A stretch of DNA of 45,884 nt from Planctomycetaceae bacterium. GTDB taxonomy: Bacteria; Planctomycetota; Planctomycetia; Pirellulales; Pirellulaceae. The stretch's first letter is position 1, and each line of letters starts with the position of its first letter. The DNA is taken from positions 1 to 45,884 of the forward strand of contig JABJJO010000138.1 in the NCBI GenBank assembly GCA_018660825.1. The letters run 5' to 3'. The notes under the pieces were generated by a model. It saw only the letters and a program-made list of their open reading frames with translations. It was not told where the DNA came from and did not search any database. The position numbers and the translations under genes were made by a program. Positions 17,899-26,862 of the stretch are shown in pieces.

Positions 17899-19389
17899 CT
17901 AGGGCGCTGCCCAACGGAAACTCTCGCCCTCGATGACGAGATTCCTGCGCGCGTTGAGCTTGGTTGCTGGTTGAGCAAATGTTGTTGGGGCCACTGCACG
18001 CATTTCCGCTTTGAGTCCTTCATATTCCGGTCGGGATGCTAGGTTCGTCCATTCGTTGGGATCGTCCTGTACGTTATAGAGTTCTTCACCATCTTCTGCA
18101 TAACGGATGTAACGCCAGTTGCGATTAATGATGGCATATTCGCGGGGATTCATATGGGGTAGAAAAACGTTGCGGTCTTTGGCTAACGCAGGTTTGGCAA
18201 GTGTTGTGGCAATGGATTCTCCTTCTAGCTTCTGATGCGTTTGCGGCAGACCGCACATTTCGACCAGGGTAGGGTACATATCGATCAAGCTGACCGTAAC
18301 ATCCGTCTGGCTTCCTTTTGCGATGCCGGGACCAGACCAGATGAAAGGTACATTGGATGTTCTTTCCCAAAGCGTATGTTTCCCCCAATCTCCTTTTTCG
18401 CCGTGGTGATAGCCATGGTCGCTCCAGAGGACGACGATCGTATTGTTCTTGTGGGGACCCGCTTGCAGTGCATCGAGTACTCGGCCCATCATCGCATCCG
18501 CGTAACTCATGCTGGCAAGGTATCCATGAATGGCATCTTCAATCGCATCGAGATCTTCAAGTTTCTGATGGATTCGCGACCGTGCTGTTTTGATCTTTTT
18601 TATTTTTGGCGGCAAGTCATCTAGGTCATCAGCTTTGTAGGGGGGATGCTCAATATCATTTATGTCGTACAGGTCGAAGTATTTCTGAGGGCAATAATTA
18701 GGAAAATGCGGAGCGTAAATTCCGACCGCTAGAAAAAAGGGTTTGTCCCGTTGCTGTTGTAACTTCTCGACGGCCCAGTTAATCCGCTTCGTATCGGCCA
18801 TTTCTTCTTCCCGTTCATTGGGAATTGCACCCCATTCCAAAAATAAACCGCCGGTAATCTCTCGTCCACGATTGTAGATACTGTTGGGAAAGGGCGTGGG
18901 AAACGGAGTTTCCTCGCTCCATGAATTCAAAGGCCAGCCGCTTTCCCGTTGACTTTGATTGCGGAGAAAGTATTCAGTCCACCCCCGTTGATCGATTGCA
19001 CCGGCAGGGTGATGAAAGAGCTTTCCCGCGCCAAAAGTTTCATAACCTGCCTTGGCGAAGGTGAGCTGCAGTGGTTCGATTTGTGGATGGTCATAAAAAT
19101 AGGTGGCCGTTCTATAACAGCCGGTCGTGGAGGCGAACTGACCCGAGAAAACAGCAGCCCGCGAGGGTGCGCAGAATACACCGGCTGTGTGCGCATTGGT
19201 GAAGTTGACTCCGCGAGCGGCGAGTTGGTCAATGTTCGGAGTGATCGCGTGCGGCGTCGTTTTCAAGCAGCCGAGCCAGTCATTCATATCATCAACCGCT
19301 AGGAATAAAACATTAGGAGTGTCAGCTCTCCCAGTCAAGGCTATTGCTAACAACAGTAAGAATGAAAAACTAAATAGTTGAGATTTCAT
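17899..19389 (-). CDS. Sulfatase, iduronate-2-sulfatase-like
   Basis: This is a 496-residue exported sulfatase of normal length. The ATG at 19389 follows an AAGGAG site, and residues 1-22 are a signal peptide. Catalytic-site elements are [10 protein letters not shown] (D33, D34), the canonical signature C73-A-P-S-R77, GAGKLFHH, a histidine in [23 protein letters not shown] and a TSNVPF segment. The residue pattern places it in the same group as the genes at 1-514 and 6388-7806, but similarity is partial and a charged insertion of about 40 residues ([10 protein letters not shown] region, about 258-280) sets it apart. It lies 112 bp upstream of the HEAT/heme gene start on the same strand and 60 bp after the HEAT-repeat gene stop. 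Substrate not predictable. Confidence 0.92.
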   Translation of the reverse strand: MKSQLFSFSFLLLLAIALTGRADTPNVLFLAVDDMNDWLGCLKTTPHAITPNIDQLAARGVNFTNAHTAGVFCAPSRAAVFSGQFASTTGCYRTATYFYDHPQIEPLQLTFAKAGYETFGAGKLFHHPAGAIDQRGWTEYFLRNQSQRESGWPLNSWSEETPFPTPFPNSIYNRGREITGGLFLEWGAIPNEREEEMADTKRINWAVEKLQQQRDKPFFLAVGIYAPHFPNYCPQKYFDLYDINDIEHPPYKADDLDDLPPKIKKIKTARSRIHQKLEDLDAIEDAIHGYLASMSYADAMMGRVLDALQAGPHKNNTIVVLWSDHGYHHGEKGDWGKHTLWERTSNVPFIWSGPGIAKGSQTDVTVSLIDMYPTLVEMCGLPQTHQKLEGESIATTLAKPALAKDRNVFLPHMNPREYAIINRNWRYIRYAEDGEELYNVQDDPNEWTNLASRPEYEGLKAEMRAVAPTTFAQPATKLNARRNLVIEGESFRWAAP

Positions 19390-19449
19390 AATTCTCCTTG
19401 GGATGTATAGGCAAAAGCGGTGGCGTCTCTCTAAGTCTGACTCGCGACT

Positions 19450-21387
19450 CTATTTCGCTCGTGAGAGCAACACTTTAGCTCTTTTGGCAACTTCCTCGTT
19501 CGTGGTGACGGTGATAACCTTCGTCATCGCACTCGAGACCGATTGCGGATCGTTATTAACGATTCGGTCCGCAATCGCCACAGCCGCTTTGCTTGCTTCT
19601 TCACTGAGTGACGGGTTTGCTAGGTGGGGCACGACCATTCTCAGACCTTGTACGGAAGGGAACCGTGTAAGCGTATTGAGAATCAGCTTGCGTTCTTCAT
19701 CTCGGGTCGCGGCTGCAAACGCCAATTTGCTCATTTGAAAACGCTGTGCTGGTCTCAGTCCAAATTGTCTAATGATGCGGATATAGCCTCGCAGACAGCG
19801 GACGCGGTAAGCTGAATTTCCCGATTTAGCCAGTTCCAGAAGCACCGGTGCGGCATCCGGTGTCAGCCATCTGCCGAGCGCTTGCGTTGCCGCATTGGCC
19901 GTTGCGTCGTCGTTACTCTCCGCGGCCGCCTGTGCGCCAGCCAGCGCCTGTTGGCCACCTATGTAGATGAGTAGATCCATGAGTTCGGTTTGAGCAGCAG
20001 GTGTTGCGTCGGTCATTCGATCCAATAGAATTTGAGACGCGGTATCTTGGTCGCCCATGCGCTGACAGGCTTTACGCAGGGCTTCCTTCATAGGCTTGGC
20101 GGACGGTGATGAACCGATGGCGAGCATTTGGTCGACCAATTGTGGAAAGTCCTTGAGTCCGACCGTCATGCCCAAACCGTCGATAGCGGAGTTTCGCAAT
20201 TCCACATCCTCGGAGGTGACGTATTTCAGCAGTAACGGGATCACACGGGTAATCCCCCGTCGGCCGGCGACATCTACTAGGACCAGACGTTCTCGTCCGC
20301 TGCTGTTTTGTAGTCTATTTGCCAGTTGGGTATCGACATCATCACCCTTAAGTTCAGCTAGACTGTCGCTCGCGATGACCGTCAAAGCTTTGTCGTTGGA
20401 GGTAGCTGCCTTGAGCAGTGTGGGTACCGCGGAACCATCTCCTAACGTACCGAGGACTTGTAGGGCGGCAACTTTCATACGGGCATCGTTGGAGTCAGTC
20501 GCTTTGATTGCCAGGGGTAACGCCAATACGTCGCCGCGATTCCCGAGCACATACATCAGTAGAACTTGGCGTGTGGGTGGCATCGCCTCCAGTTGTTTCA
20601 GGAGTTGACCGGTTGTCTCGGCGTCTGTCAAATGTTGCGCGAGTTCCAGTCCAATACGGAATAAAGCTGGATCTTGGTCTTGTAGGTAGGAATTCATTAG
20701 TTCGTTAACGTTCTGTGAACCTGCTCGGATTTCGCCAAGTCGTGACGCCACATTAATGTGTTTTGGGAGATCAGCCTTCCGCAAGGCCGTCAAAATTCGC
20801 AAAGCTGCGGCGTTCTTTCCGCCCACCAGTAGTTGATCTGCGGCTGTCAGGCAGGCGTCTGCTGCTGTCACCCGTAGCGCCGGTTTCTGCGATAACGCCT
20901 GCTCAACGGCGTTAATCGACTCTGCAGTGGCAAGCATACCCAATGCGGAAAGCGCGGCAGCTGCAACCTCGATGTTATCCCCCGCCGCCAGCAGAAGCAA
21001 AGAGGGGACAGATTGGGTATCTTTACGAGTGGCGATGGAGTTGATCACCCCAACAAGCTGCCGTCCTTTCAATTCGCTTAACGACCCCCGAAATACCTTA
21101 TCGACTTCCGGGCTGGGATTCGCTTCCAAAGCGAAACGTGCGTAATGAGACAAGACTGGATCCGCCAGAAACTGTGCTATCACAGGCACCGACTTGGACG
21201 TACCAATAATGGCCAATCGCTGGCAAGCTTTCGCTTTAGCAAACAACTCGGCATCGGAATTCAGAATAACAAGCAATTGCGATTCGTTACCCTCGGCGGG
21301 TAGCGGTTGCTGGGCTCGTGCCGCAACCGGCAACAACAGAGCAACGACGAGGACGGTGGTGGAACAAATGGTGCGAAGAATTTTCAT
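19450..21387 (-). CDS. Exported HEAT-repeat protein
   Basis: This is a 645-residue protein made almost wholly of HEAT/PBS-lyase-like helical repeats. The ATG at 21387 is chosen because it follows a GGGGAGA site and starts a signal peptide (residues 1-25); the open frame continues 18 codons upstream. Repeat units with the pattern 'A-L-x-x-L-G-x-L/M' recur through the chain, for example SALGMLATAES, LQVLGTLGDGSAVPTLL, DSLAEL and AIDGLGM. No catalytic residues are apparent, so a scaffold or protein-binding role outside the cytoplasm is the likeliest reading. It is placed between a Gfo/Idh/MocA gene (84 bp upstream) and a sulfatase gene (60 bp downstream) on the same strand, and its HEAT content matches that of the neighbours at 14200 and 16590. 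Confidence 0.85.
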   Translation of the reverse strand: MKILRTICSTTVLVVALLLPVAARAQQPLPAEGNESQLLVILNSDAELFAKAKACQRLAIIGTSKSVPVIAQFLADPVLSHYARFALEANPSPEVDKVFRGSLSELKGRQLVGVINSIATRKDTQSVPSLLLLAAGDNIEVAAAALSALGMLATAESINAVEQALSQKPALRVTAADACLTAADQLLVGGKNAAALRILTALRKADLPKHINVASRLGEIRAGSQNVNELMNSYLQDQDPALFRIGLELAQHLTDAETTGQLLKQLEAMPPTRQVLLMYVLGNRGDVLALPLAIKATDSNDARMKVAALQVLGTLGDGSAVPTLLKAATSNDKALTVIASDSLAELKGDDVDTQLANRLQNSSGRERLVLVDVAGRRGITRVIPLLLKYVTSEDVELRNSAIDGLGMTVGLKDFPQLVDQMLAIGSSPSAKPMKEALRKACQRMGDQDTASQILLDRMTDATPAAQTELMDLLIYIGGQQALAGAQAAAESNDDATANAATQALGRWLTPDAAPVLLELAKSGNSAYRVRCLRGYIRIIRQFGLRPAQRFQMSKLAFAAATRDEERKLILNTLTRFPSVQGLRMVVPHLANPSLSEEASKAAVAIADRIVNNDPQSVSSAMTKVITVTTNEEVAKRAKVLLSRAK

Positions 21388-21471
21388 GAGCGATTTTCTC
21401 CCCGGAAAGTAAATCCGGTATCGGTTAATATAAGCTTGCATGTTGTGAGATGTTGTAATAGCGATATGTAA

Positions 21472-22737
21472 TTAAACGTGCCACGGTTCACGCATGGCAC
21501 GTGAACGCATGCGGTTGGCTTCTTCGTCGCCAGCGAATTCTTCCTTGATGGGATCGAATGTCAGTTTACGCCCCAGTTGCCAAGCAATGTAGGCAGCGTG
21601 GCAGACGACGTGCGACTGAGCCACAACCGCAGCGTTGGCGTTGGTCAATGCGCGGGTCTTCACACAATCCAGAAAGTTTCGAATGTGGGTCGTTGGATCC
21701 GTCCCTGCACGATGAAAGACTGATTGTTGAGTGCGGAGGGATTGCGGCTCAAGAATGAAGTTCCCAGAATCTCCGGTTTCGATCCAGCCCTCGTCGCCTT
21801 CGTAACGGACGCTACATGTTCCCATTCCCATCCAGCCTTCGCTCCGCATCACCAGTTTCAGACCGTCGGCGTAATAGCATTCCACGCCATCGGCATTGGG
21901 GACGTATTCGACTGGGGCGGTATCGTCGCGGCCGGCTGCCCATTGACACAGGTCCACCGTGTGCGATCCCCATTCGAGAATTCCACCACCATGAAAATCA
22001 AAATGTCCCCGCCAGCGTCCCCGTACGTATGCGGAGTTATAGGGTCGCCAGGGACAGGCACCGAGCCATCGATCCCAGTCACAAACGTCCTTGGCGGGCT
22101 CCGGCTCCGCGGGTAGCCAATGATGATTTGTGCCAGGTGGTCGGGTGTTGGCATGAATGGTATGTAGTTTTCCCAGTTTGCCGTCGCGTACTAGATTCTT
22201 GGCAAATTCAAAGTTCCCAATCGTCCGTCGTTGAGTTCCCGCTTGATAAACACGACCGTACTTGCGATAGGCGTTGGCCAATGCGCGGCTTTCAGCGATC
22301 GTCAGCGAACACGGTTTTTCACAGTATACATCCTTGCCAGCTTTGGCGGCCAGAATCGATGCCATCGTGTGCCAGCGATCACCGGTTGCGATCAGCAGTG
22401 AATCGATGTCCTCCCGCGCTAGAATCTCAAACATATCTGAATACAATACGCAGTCTTTGTTTCCGTACGTACCATCGACCAATGTTTTGACAGCCTCGCG
22501 TCGTGTTTTCTGCAGATCGGCAACAGCGACGAACTGCACGTCTGGATTTTTGAGGAAGCATTTCAGGTCGGTGGTTCCCCGGGGGCCAATTCCCAAACCC
22601 CCTAGGACAATTCGTTCGCTGGGTGCCACAGCTCCACCAAGGCCCAGTGCCGATGAGGATACAATGGTGGGCACGGCAATCGCAACGCCGGTGGCCACTG
22701 ACTTTTTTAAAAAATGACGTCGGTTTCTAGCTTTCAT
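21472..22737 (-). CDS. Gfo/Idh/MocA-family oxidoreductase, Tat-exported
   Basis: This 421-residue NAD(P)-dependent oxidoreductase belongs to the large sugar-acting Gfo/Idh/MocA family. The N-terminus is a twin-arginine signal (NRRHFLKK, then a hydrophobic stretch to about residue 37), consistent with export of the folded, cofactor-loaded enzyme. A Rossmann-type GGLGIGPRG motif (about 46-54), ADLQKTRR, and the family hallmark E140-K-P142 are present. Next come TQRR, PPGTNHHWLP, WDRWLGACPWRPYN and GGILEWGSHTVDLCQWA segments, typical of the planctomycete subgroup. The late RNFLDCVKTR stretch is also standard. Substrate is unknown; related proteins act on inositols or sugar derivatives. It lies downstream of the two SGNH esterase genes after a weak candidate terminator. 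Confidence 0.92.
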   Translation of the reverse strand: MKARNRRHFLKKSVATGVAIAVPTIVSSSALGLGGAVAPSERIVLGGLGIGPRGTTDLKCFLKNPDVQFVAVADLQKTRREAVKTLVDGTYGNKDCVLYSDMFEILAREDIDSLLIATGDRWHTMASILAAKAGKDVYCEKPCSLTIAESRALANAYRKYGRVYQAGTQRRTIGNFEFAKNLVRDGKLGKLHTIHANTRPPGTNHHWLPAEPEPAKDVCDWDRWLGACPWRPYNSAYVRGRWRGHFDFHGGGILEWGSHTVDLCQWAAGRDDTAPVEYVPNADGVECYYADGLKLVMRSEGWMGMGTCSVRYEGDEGWIETGDSGNFILEPQSLRTQQSVFHRAGTDPTTHIRNFLDCVKTRALTNANAAVVAQSHVVCHAAYIAWQLGRKLTFDPIKEEFAGDEEANRMRSRAMREPWHV

Positions 22738-22794
22738 CTTGAACGCCCCTGTCTATAAGGTCCGAGGTAAGAGTCTGTTGCACACTATAGATTA

Positions 22795-22826
22795 AAAACG
22801 TCGGAGATAGTAGTCTTTCCACCGAC
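22795..22826 (-). terminator. Weak candidate intrinsic terminator after the SGNH/inserted-domain gene
   Basis: On the minus strand the stop codon overlaps GTCGG (22826-22822). CCGAC (22804-22800) follows 17 bases later, then G and TTTTT. The stem is only five base pairs, so support is modest. Confidence 0.3.
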
Positions 22827-24277
22827 TAGGGAGAATTGCTAGTTTCATTTAGCAACTTGATCATGCCACGTCCCAACGCATCGCCCACCATCATGTAGGT
22901 GCCAGCGTTGCCGTTGTAGTGGAAGTCCTGATCGCGTGGCGAGACCGCAGCCTCTTGCCAAAAATCGCGTGTTTCAACGGTTAATACGTTGCCTTTAAAC
23001 TGGGGGTACTTGCCCGCGGCACCACTCACCGCCAACTGTGCGTTGGCGACCTTTAGATGATTCCCCGCTAACTTCCAACCACCGAAGCCGATCGTGCCGA
23101 TGACGAAAGGGGCATTAGGCGCTTTGAACTCTTTTCGAAGGGATTGAATTAACTGTACTAAGTTGTGTTCGTAGCGACTCGCCGGGGCAGCCCCACCATC
23201 CTTATGCCCCTGCCACCAGACAAAGCCGGCAATCTCGTAGCCTCGGTCTTTGTACTGCGGGAAATGCTTAGCAAAGTTGTTGAGCACTTCGTGAACCGCA
23301 ATAAAGCAGTCGTCATACTGCTTGCCTGCGTACCAGTTTACAGCCTTTCCGGGATTGTCCTTTGTCCATGATGGAATGGTGCCCTTGTAACCCGCGTACG
23401 TCACACCTTCATAAGTAAACGGCTTACTGCCGGGCGGCAAAAAGTCCCAACTCAGACTTCGGTTACCTTGAGAGCTTTTGATAATGATGACAGGCTCTTC
23501 GTGATAGTCGCCAACGAGGTGGCCGAATTGTAACTCCGGCCCAATGGAGCTGCTCGTTGCTCCACACCCAATCGACAGCGGTTTATTAGCGCCCGCGGTG
23601 ATAAGTCCCTTGTACCAGACATCGTTGCGCGAGATATAGTGCCCTTTGCTATCAATCAAATGCGGAAACTTGCCTTGTTCCACAAGCGTGTCCAGCGTGC
23701 CTGGCACATCGGTTCGCCAAGACCATCCTAAGCCATCTGCTGCGTTGGTTAGGAAGGTAATTTTGAACGGGTACTTCTTTCCGCCAGCGATCTCAAAATC
23801 AGCATGCACAGGCTGCTCGCCGACTTCCTTTCGATAAACTTCTTTCCCGCCCATCTCCATGATGCAATGCGTCGATTGGCCATAGCCAGGATTGAAGCGG
23901 TAGACACCTGAGTCTTTAATTGCCATAAATCCGCGTGAAACTTGGACCCCACCGCCGGGAAAAGATGTGGGCTCGGTGCCGCCATAGACGGGGAGGTCCT
24001 TGCTCGTGAGGGGTTCAAGTTTGTCGTAATCCGCGTCGGCTGAATACGCACCTTTATAAACGGAGACGGTCGCATCAGTAATGCCCGACCAACGCGTGGT
24101 GCCACTGCGTACTTGGCCGATACCGACCATATTTGATTGGCCAGACAGAATATAAACCTTCACGGGCTGAGCGTTTGAGGCAGCCAGTTGCTGGGGGACG
24201 TCTTTAGCAACGACCGCTTGCGCCAGTAGCAACAGGCACGCGGCGAACAAGCCAGTGTTCTTAATTGAGGATACCAT
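22826..24277 (-). CDS. Sialate-O-acetylesterase-type SGNH esterase with inserted domain
   Basis: This is a 483-residue exported esterase, likely removing acetyl groups from carbohydrates. The start at 24277 is preferred because the longer frame begins at 24328, inside the stem of the upstream gene's terminator. Residues 1-25 are a signal peptide. Block I is G46-Q-S48-N with nucleophile Ser48, block III is a VWWQGHKD motif, and the catalytic histidine is in QDFHYNGNAGTY near the C-terminus. Compared with the neighbouring paralogue (24355-25431), about 135 residues (about 58-192) are inserted right after block I. That part contains YRFNPGYGQ, HADFEIAGGKKYPFKITF and GWSWRTD, and looks like a PA14-type beta domain, possibly for binding a glycan. 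The rest aligns well with the paralogue. Confidence 0.87.
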   Translation of the reverse strand: MVSSIKNTGLFAACLLLLAQAVVAKDVPQQLAASNAQPVKVYILSGQSNMVGIGQVRSGTTRWSGITDATVSVYKGAYSADADYDKLEPLTSKDLPVYGGTEPTSFPGGGVQVSRGFMAIKDSGVYRFNPGYGQSTHCIMEMGGKEVYRKEVGEQPVHADFEIAGGKKYPFKITFLTNAADGLGWSWRTDVPGTLDTLVEQGKFPHLIDSKGHYISRNDVWYKGLITAGANKPLSIGCGATSSSIGPELQFGHLVGDYHEEPVIIIKSSQGNRSLSWDFLPPGSKPFTYEGVTYAGYKGTIPSWTKDNPGKAVNWYAGKQYDDCFIAVHEVLNNFAKHFPQYKDRGYEIAGFVWWQGHKDGGAAPASRYEHNLVQLIQSLRKEFKAPNAPFVIGTIGFGGWKLAGNHLKVANAQLAVSGAAGKYPQFKGNVLTVETRDFWQEAAVSPRDQDFHYNGNAGTYMMVGDALGRGMIKLLNETSNSP

Positions 24278-24293
24278 CGTTATTTCTAATCCT

Positions 24294-24337
24294 AAAAAAA
24301 TACCCGTCGGACAGCCGCTAATGCTCATCCGACGGGT
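24294..24337 (-). terminator. Strong intrinsic terminator between the two esterase genes
   Basis: On the minus strand ACCCGTCGGA (24337-24328) pairs perfectly with TCCGACGGGT (24311-24302) around a 16-base loop. One A and then seven T (24300-24294) follow. A ten-base-pair GC-rich stem plus a T run is a textbook rho-independent terminator. It ends the transcript of the gene at 24355-25431, so the downstream esterase probably has its own promoter or depends on read-through. Confidence 0.85.
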
Positions 24338-24354
24338 GTGAGTAGTTCATTTTC

Positions 24355-25431
24355 TTACTTCTTCAACAATTCCACCATGGCTTTGCCCATGCCTAAGCCA
24401 ACGTTCATGTAGGTTTTGGCGTTACCGCCGTAGTGACCGTTGGAGGCAGAACCCATGCTCAGAGGGTTCGTGTAGACGGTTGCGACATCGCCCTTGAAGT
24501 TGGGGTATTTTTTGGCGTCGCTGATGGCCAACATGGCGTCAAGGATCAGCTTCTCGTTGCCTTTGGCGTTTTCCATGCTCGTTTGGCCGAGGGTTGCACA
24601 GACGAACTTGGCTTTCGGGGCGTTAAACTCCTTACGCAGGGCCGCGATTAGATTGTTCAGGTTTTCCTCGTACTTGCTGGCGTGGCCGGTGTTGTAACGG
24701 TCCTTATCACCTTGCCACCAGAGGAAGCCGGCGACCTCATACTCGGTCGCGCCGGGATAGTATTTACCGATGTCCTTGAGTACATCCTGAGCCCGCGCAA
24801 CGTCGCCGTCATATTGCACACCAGCCTTCCAACCGATAGGCGTGGGCTCGGTCCCCTTTTCCCACTTGTCCGGGCTCTGGCCGTAGCCGGCGTAGACGAA
24901 GGTCTTGCCGCTCTTGGTGTCCGTGAATTCGTACGACGGGCTGTTCGGAGGGAGCAGGTCCCAGCCGAGGCTGCGGTTACCAATTGCACTCTTGAGGATC
25001 AGTACAGGTGCATCTAGCGCGTTGCCGAGTTGATGGCCGATACCGGTCTCAATGCCGATCTTGCCGCCCGAGACGGTCAGCCAGTCGTCACGTAAAACCC
25101 GTGTCTTGCCAGGGCCGCCACTGCCCATCACATGCAGGTTGCGGACGTCTTGGCGTTTGGTCCAGTTACCGGCGTCGTCGATCATGAAGGGGTAGAGGCT
25201 TTCGTTCTTAACCGCGTGTTCCAGCGAGCCCTCGCCACCGGCAACCTTGCCCATTTCGAGCGTGTTTGACTGCCCCATGATAATAAAGACTTGGACTTTC
25301 TTTGTCATGTCGGCGGGCTTGCCATCAGGGTCGGGCAACTGGGCCTGAACCGTCGTTGCGATGGTTAGGTGGCCGATCAGTGTTAGGGACAGGATGATAA
25401 ACAAAAATCTTTGTCGTACATGGTTGTTCAT
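24355..25431 (-). CDS. Sialate-O-acetylesterase-type SGNH esterase
   Basis: This is a 358-residue exported esterase. The ATG at 25431 is favoured over an in-frame ATG at 25467 because it begins closer to the signal peptide (hydrophobic core about residues 9-29). Block I is G53-Q-S55-N with nucleophile Ser55; ILKSAIGNRSLGWDLLPP follows. Block III is a FLWWQGDKD motif, and the C-terminal histidine is in NGHYGGNAKTYMNVG. The order matches carbohydrate acetylesterases of the planctomycete DUF303/sialate O-acetylesterase type. The downstream gene is a paralogue with the same core plus an inserted domain. A strong terminator follows at once, so the transcript appears to end here. Deacetylation of a polysaccharide next to desulfating enzymes is plausible but inferred. 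Confidence 0.9.
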   Translation of the reverse strand: MNNHVRQRFLFIILSLTLIGHLTIATTVQAQLPDPDGKPADMTKKVQVFIIMGQSNTLEMGKVAGGEGSLEHAVKNESLYPFMIDDAGNWTKRQDVRNLHVMGSGGPGKTRVLRDDWLTVSGGKIGIETGIGHQLGNALDAPVLILKSAIGNRSLGWDLLPPNSPSYEFTDTKSGKTFVYAGYGQSPDKWEKGTEPTPIGWKAGVQYDGDVARAQDVLKDIGKYYPGATEYEVAGFLWWQGDKDRYNTGHASKYEENLNNLIAALRKEFNAPKAKFVCATLGQTSMENAKGNEKLILDAMLAISDAKKYPNFKGDVATVYTNPLSMGSASNGHYGGNAKTYMNVGLGMGKAMVELLKK

Positions 25432-25507
25432 GGTATTCTCGCAAGACGTTTCGGTTGGACGTTTCATTATTTGATCGCAGCATAATCATTCTGATGCAAT
25501 ATAGCAA

Positions 25508-26146
25508 CTAGCTGGCCACGGGTTCAGGCCGCTTCTTTTGCTTGCGTTTGTCTACGCGTTTTTCCTTGCGCGCTTTGCGTCGCTTTTTGCGACTAGCAGT
25601 GAAGCCTTCATCAAGTATCTCTTGCAGTTTTTTGCGGTTCGCGGTGGTCTCCCCAGCCAACTTCTTTGTCCATTGGGCGAGCTTACGGATTACGTTGTAT
25701 TTGATGAACAGACCGTAGGGAATCTTGGACCACCAATAGAGGAACACTGCATATATACCCACAACAATCACATTACCCCATAGCGGGAGATCAAGTGGAT
25801 GAAAAATAAAACCCCAGACACCGACATAGGGCATGAAGATGAGAGGTAAAATCTGAACTGCAAAAAAGAGAATGAATGTTGTGATGACCAGGATCCGCAT
25901 CCAATAGAACCTGTAGTAGGCGATTAAGATTATGCCCGCGCATGCGAAGAGTATGGAAAAACCGGCCAAGAACAGCGGAAGTTTCCACATCAATTCGGCG
26001 AACTTGTGCCAGGATTCTATATCAGATAGCATCCTGATCAACTCGGGAATTCCAAAAAGCAGGCTTGCTGCAGACCATTTCAATCCAACCGTAAAACCGG
26101 ACAGAAATATTTTCAACCAGGGTATATTGGGATAACGGTCATCCAT
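25508..26146 (-). CDS. Small multi-pass membrane protein of unknown function (copy B)
   Basis: This is a 212-residue protein I do not recognise. It has about four hydrophobic segments (about residues 12-32, 50-77, 82-112 and 118-140). A very basic C-terminal tail (about 150-212) contains KKLQEILDEGFT and a lysine/arginine-rich end, which should lie in the cytoplasm and could contact nucleic acid, ribosomes or acidic lipid. No signal peptide and no catalytic motif are seen. Its layout and short motifs near both ends resemble the 201-residue protein at 7864-8469. It lies 76 bp upstream of the SGNH esterase gene on the same strand. Function unknown. Confidence 0.7.
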   Translation of the reverse strand: MDDRYPNIPWLKIFLSGFTVGLKWSAASLLFGIPELIRMLSDIESWHKFAELMWKLPLFLAGFSILFACAGIILIAYYRFYWMRILVITTFILFFAVQILPLIFMPYVGVWGFIFHPLDLPLWGNVIVVGIYAVFLYWWSKIPYGLFIKYNVIRKLAQWTKKLAGETTANRKKLQEILDEGFTASRKKRRKARKEKRVDKRKQKKRPEPVAS

Positions 26147-26529
26147 TAATTTGACCTGATCAAGGTTGGCTTATGAACAGCGAATGGCGAAATCTATTGT
26201 AGATGATCCAACCAAAATAATGTAAATAGGAAGTACGATAAGTCAGGAGGCAAGTAAGATGAACTGATGCGCAGCCTGTCTGAACTGTTCGGATGTCGAC
26301 CTTGTTTGGATCGCACCGCGGCGACGGTACATCCGCGCCGAAGAAATCCCGATTGGTTCTAACCGCTTGCTGCAAACGGCATTCAATTGGCTAGCCAGTA
26401 GCAAAAATTGACGTGGACAGATTAATCCTTGCAATCTGCATTGCCACTGGGTACAACCAAGTCGGTGTCTCCATCTGCGGGTGGCGCTGGAACCTTCAAT
26501 GTCCGTGTTTTTTGATAGGCGATATAATT
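26147..26529. other. 383-bp gap upstream of a small gene; no recognised gene
   Basis: No known gene, RNA gene or repeat is recognised here. A consensus AGGAGG (26245-26250) is followed eight bases later by ATG-AAC-TGA (26259-26267), whose stop overlaps the ATG of a 31-codon open frame (26267-26362). The product of that frame is arginine-rich with two cysteines and resembles nothing I know. It may be chance. The gap separates the divergent gene at 25508-26146 from the small gene at 26530. Confidence 0.4.
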
Positions 26530-26766
26530 ATGGCTAAGACTAAACCATTTTCAGTTAAGTACGATTGGAAAGATTTTGATAACACGTCAGATGTGACATC
26601 CTTTCAAAAGCACTCCATAAGAACCCTCTATGAAGATAGGGTAAAAGCCGCCATACAAAAAACCATTAATCAATCAGTCAAAGATCGAGCGGCGAGGAGG
26701 AAAGAGCTTGATGCCCACAAAGATATGACAAACCCGTATGACTTAGATATAGGAGGACAAGGGTAG
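26530..26766 (+). CDS. Small charged hypothetical protein
   Basis: This is a 78-residue protein that I do not recognise. The frame is open from 26413, but the ATG at 26530 gives a protein-like start (MAKTKPFSVKYDWKDFDN), while the upstream part reads like translated spacer. It is rich in Lys, Arg, Asp and Glu and has no signal peptide or membrane segment. A central helix (about 25-60, with DRVKAAIQKTINQSVKDRAARRKEL) could form a coiled coil. It sits alone between a divergent and a convergent neighbour, so it must have its own promoter. The evidence for a real gene is amino-acid composition only. Confidence 0.5.
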   Translation: MAKTKPFSVKYDWKDFDNTSDVTSFQKHSIRTLYEDRVKAAIQKTINQSVKDRAARRKELDAHKDMTNPYDLDIGGQG

Positions 26767-26862
26767 TCTAAAGGAACACATTATAAAGATTGCATTTAAA
26801 TTCCGCGCTGACATCACCCGATTGGGGACCGCGAACTCAGCACAAGATTTAACGTCAGGGAG

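Noticed and set aside
26181-26193. 13-mer CGAATGGCGAAAT also found at 39960-39972, considered as a shared regulatory site
   Set aside because: Several 13-base matches are expected by chance in a window of this size, and the flanks do not agree.
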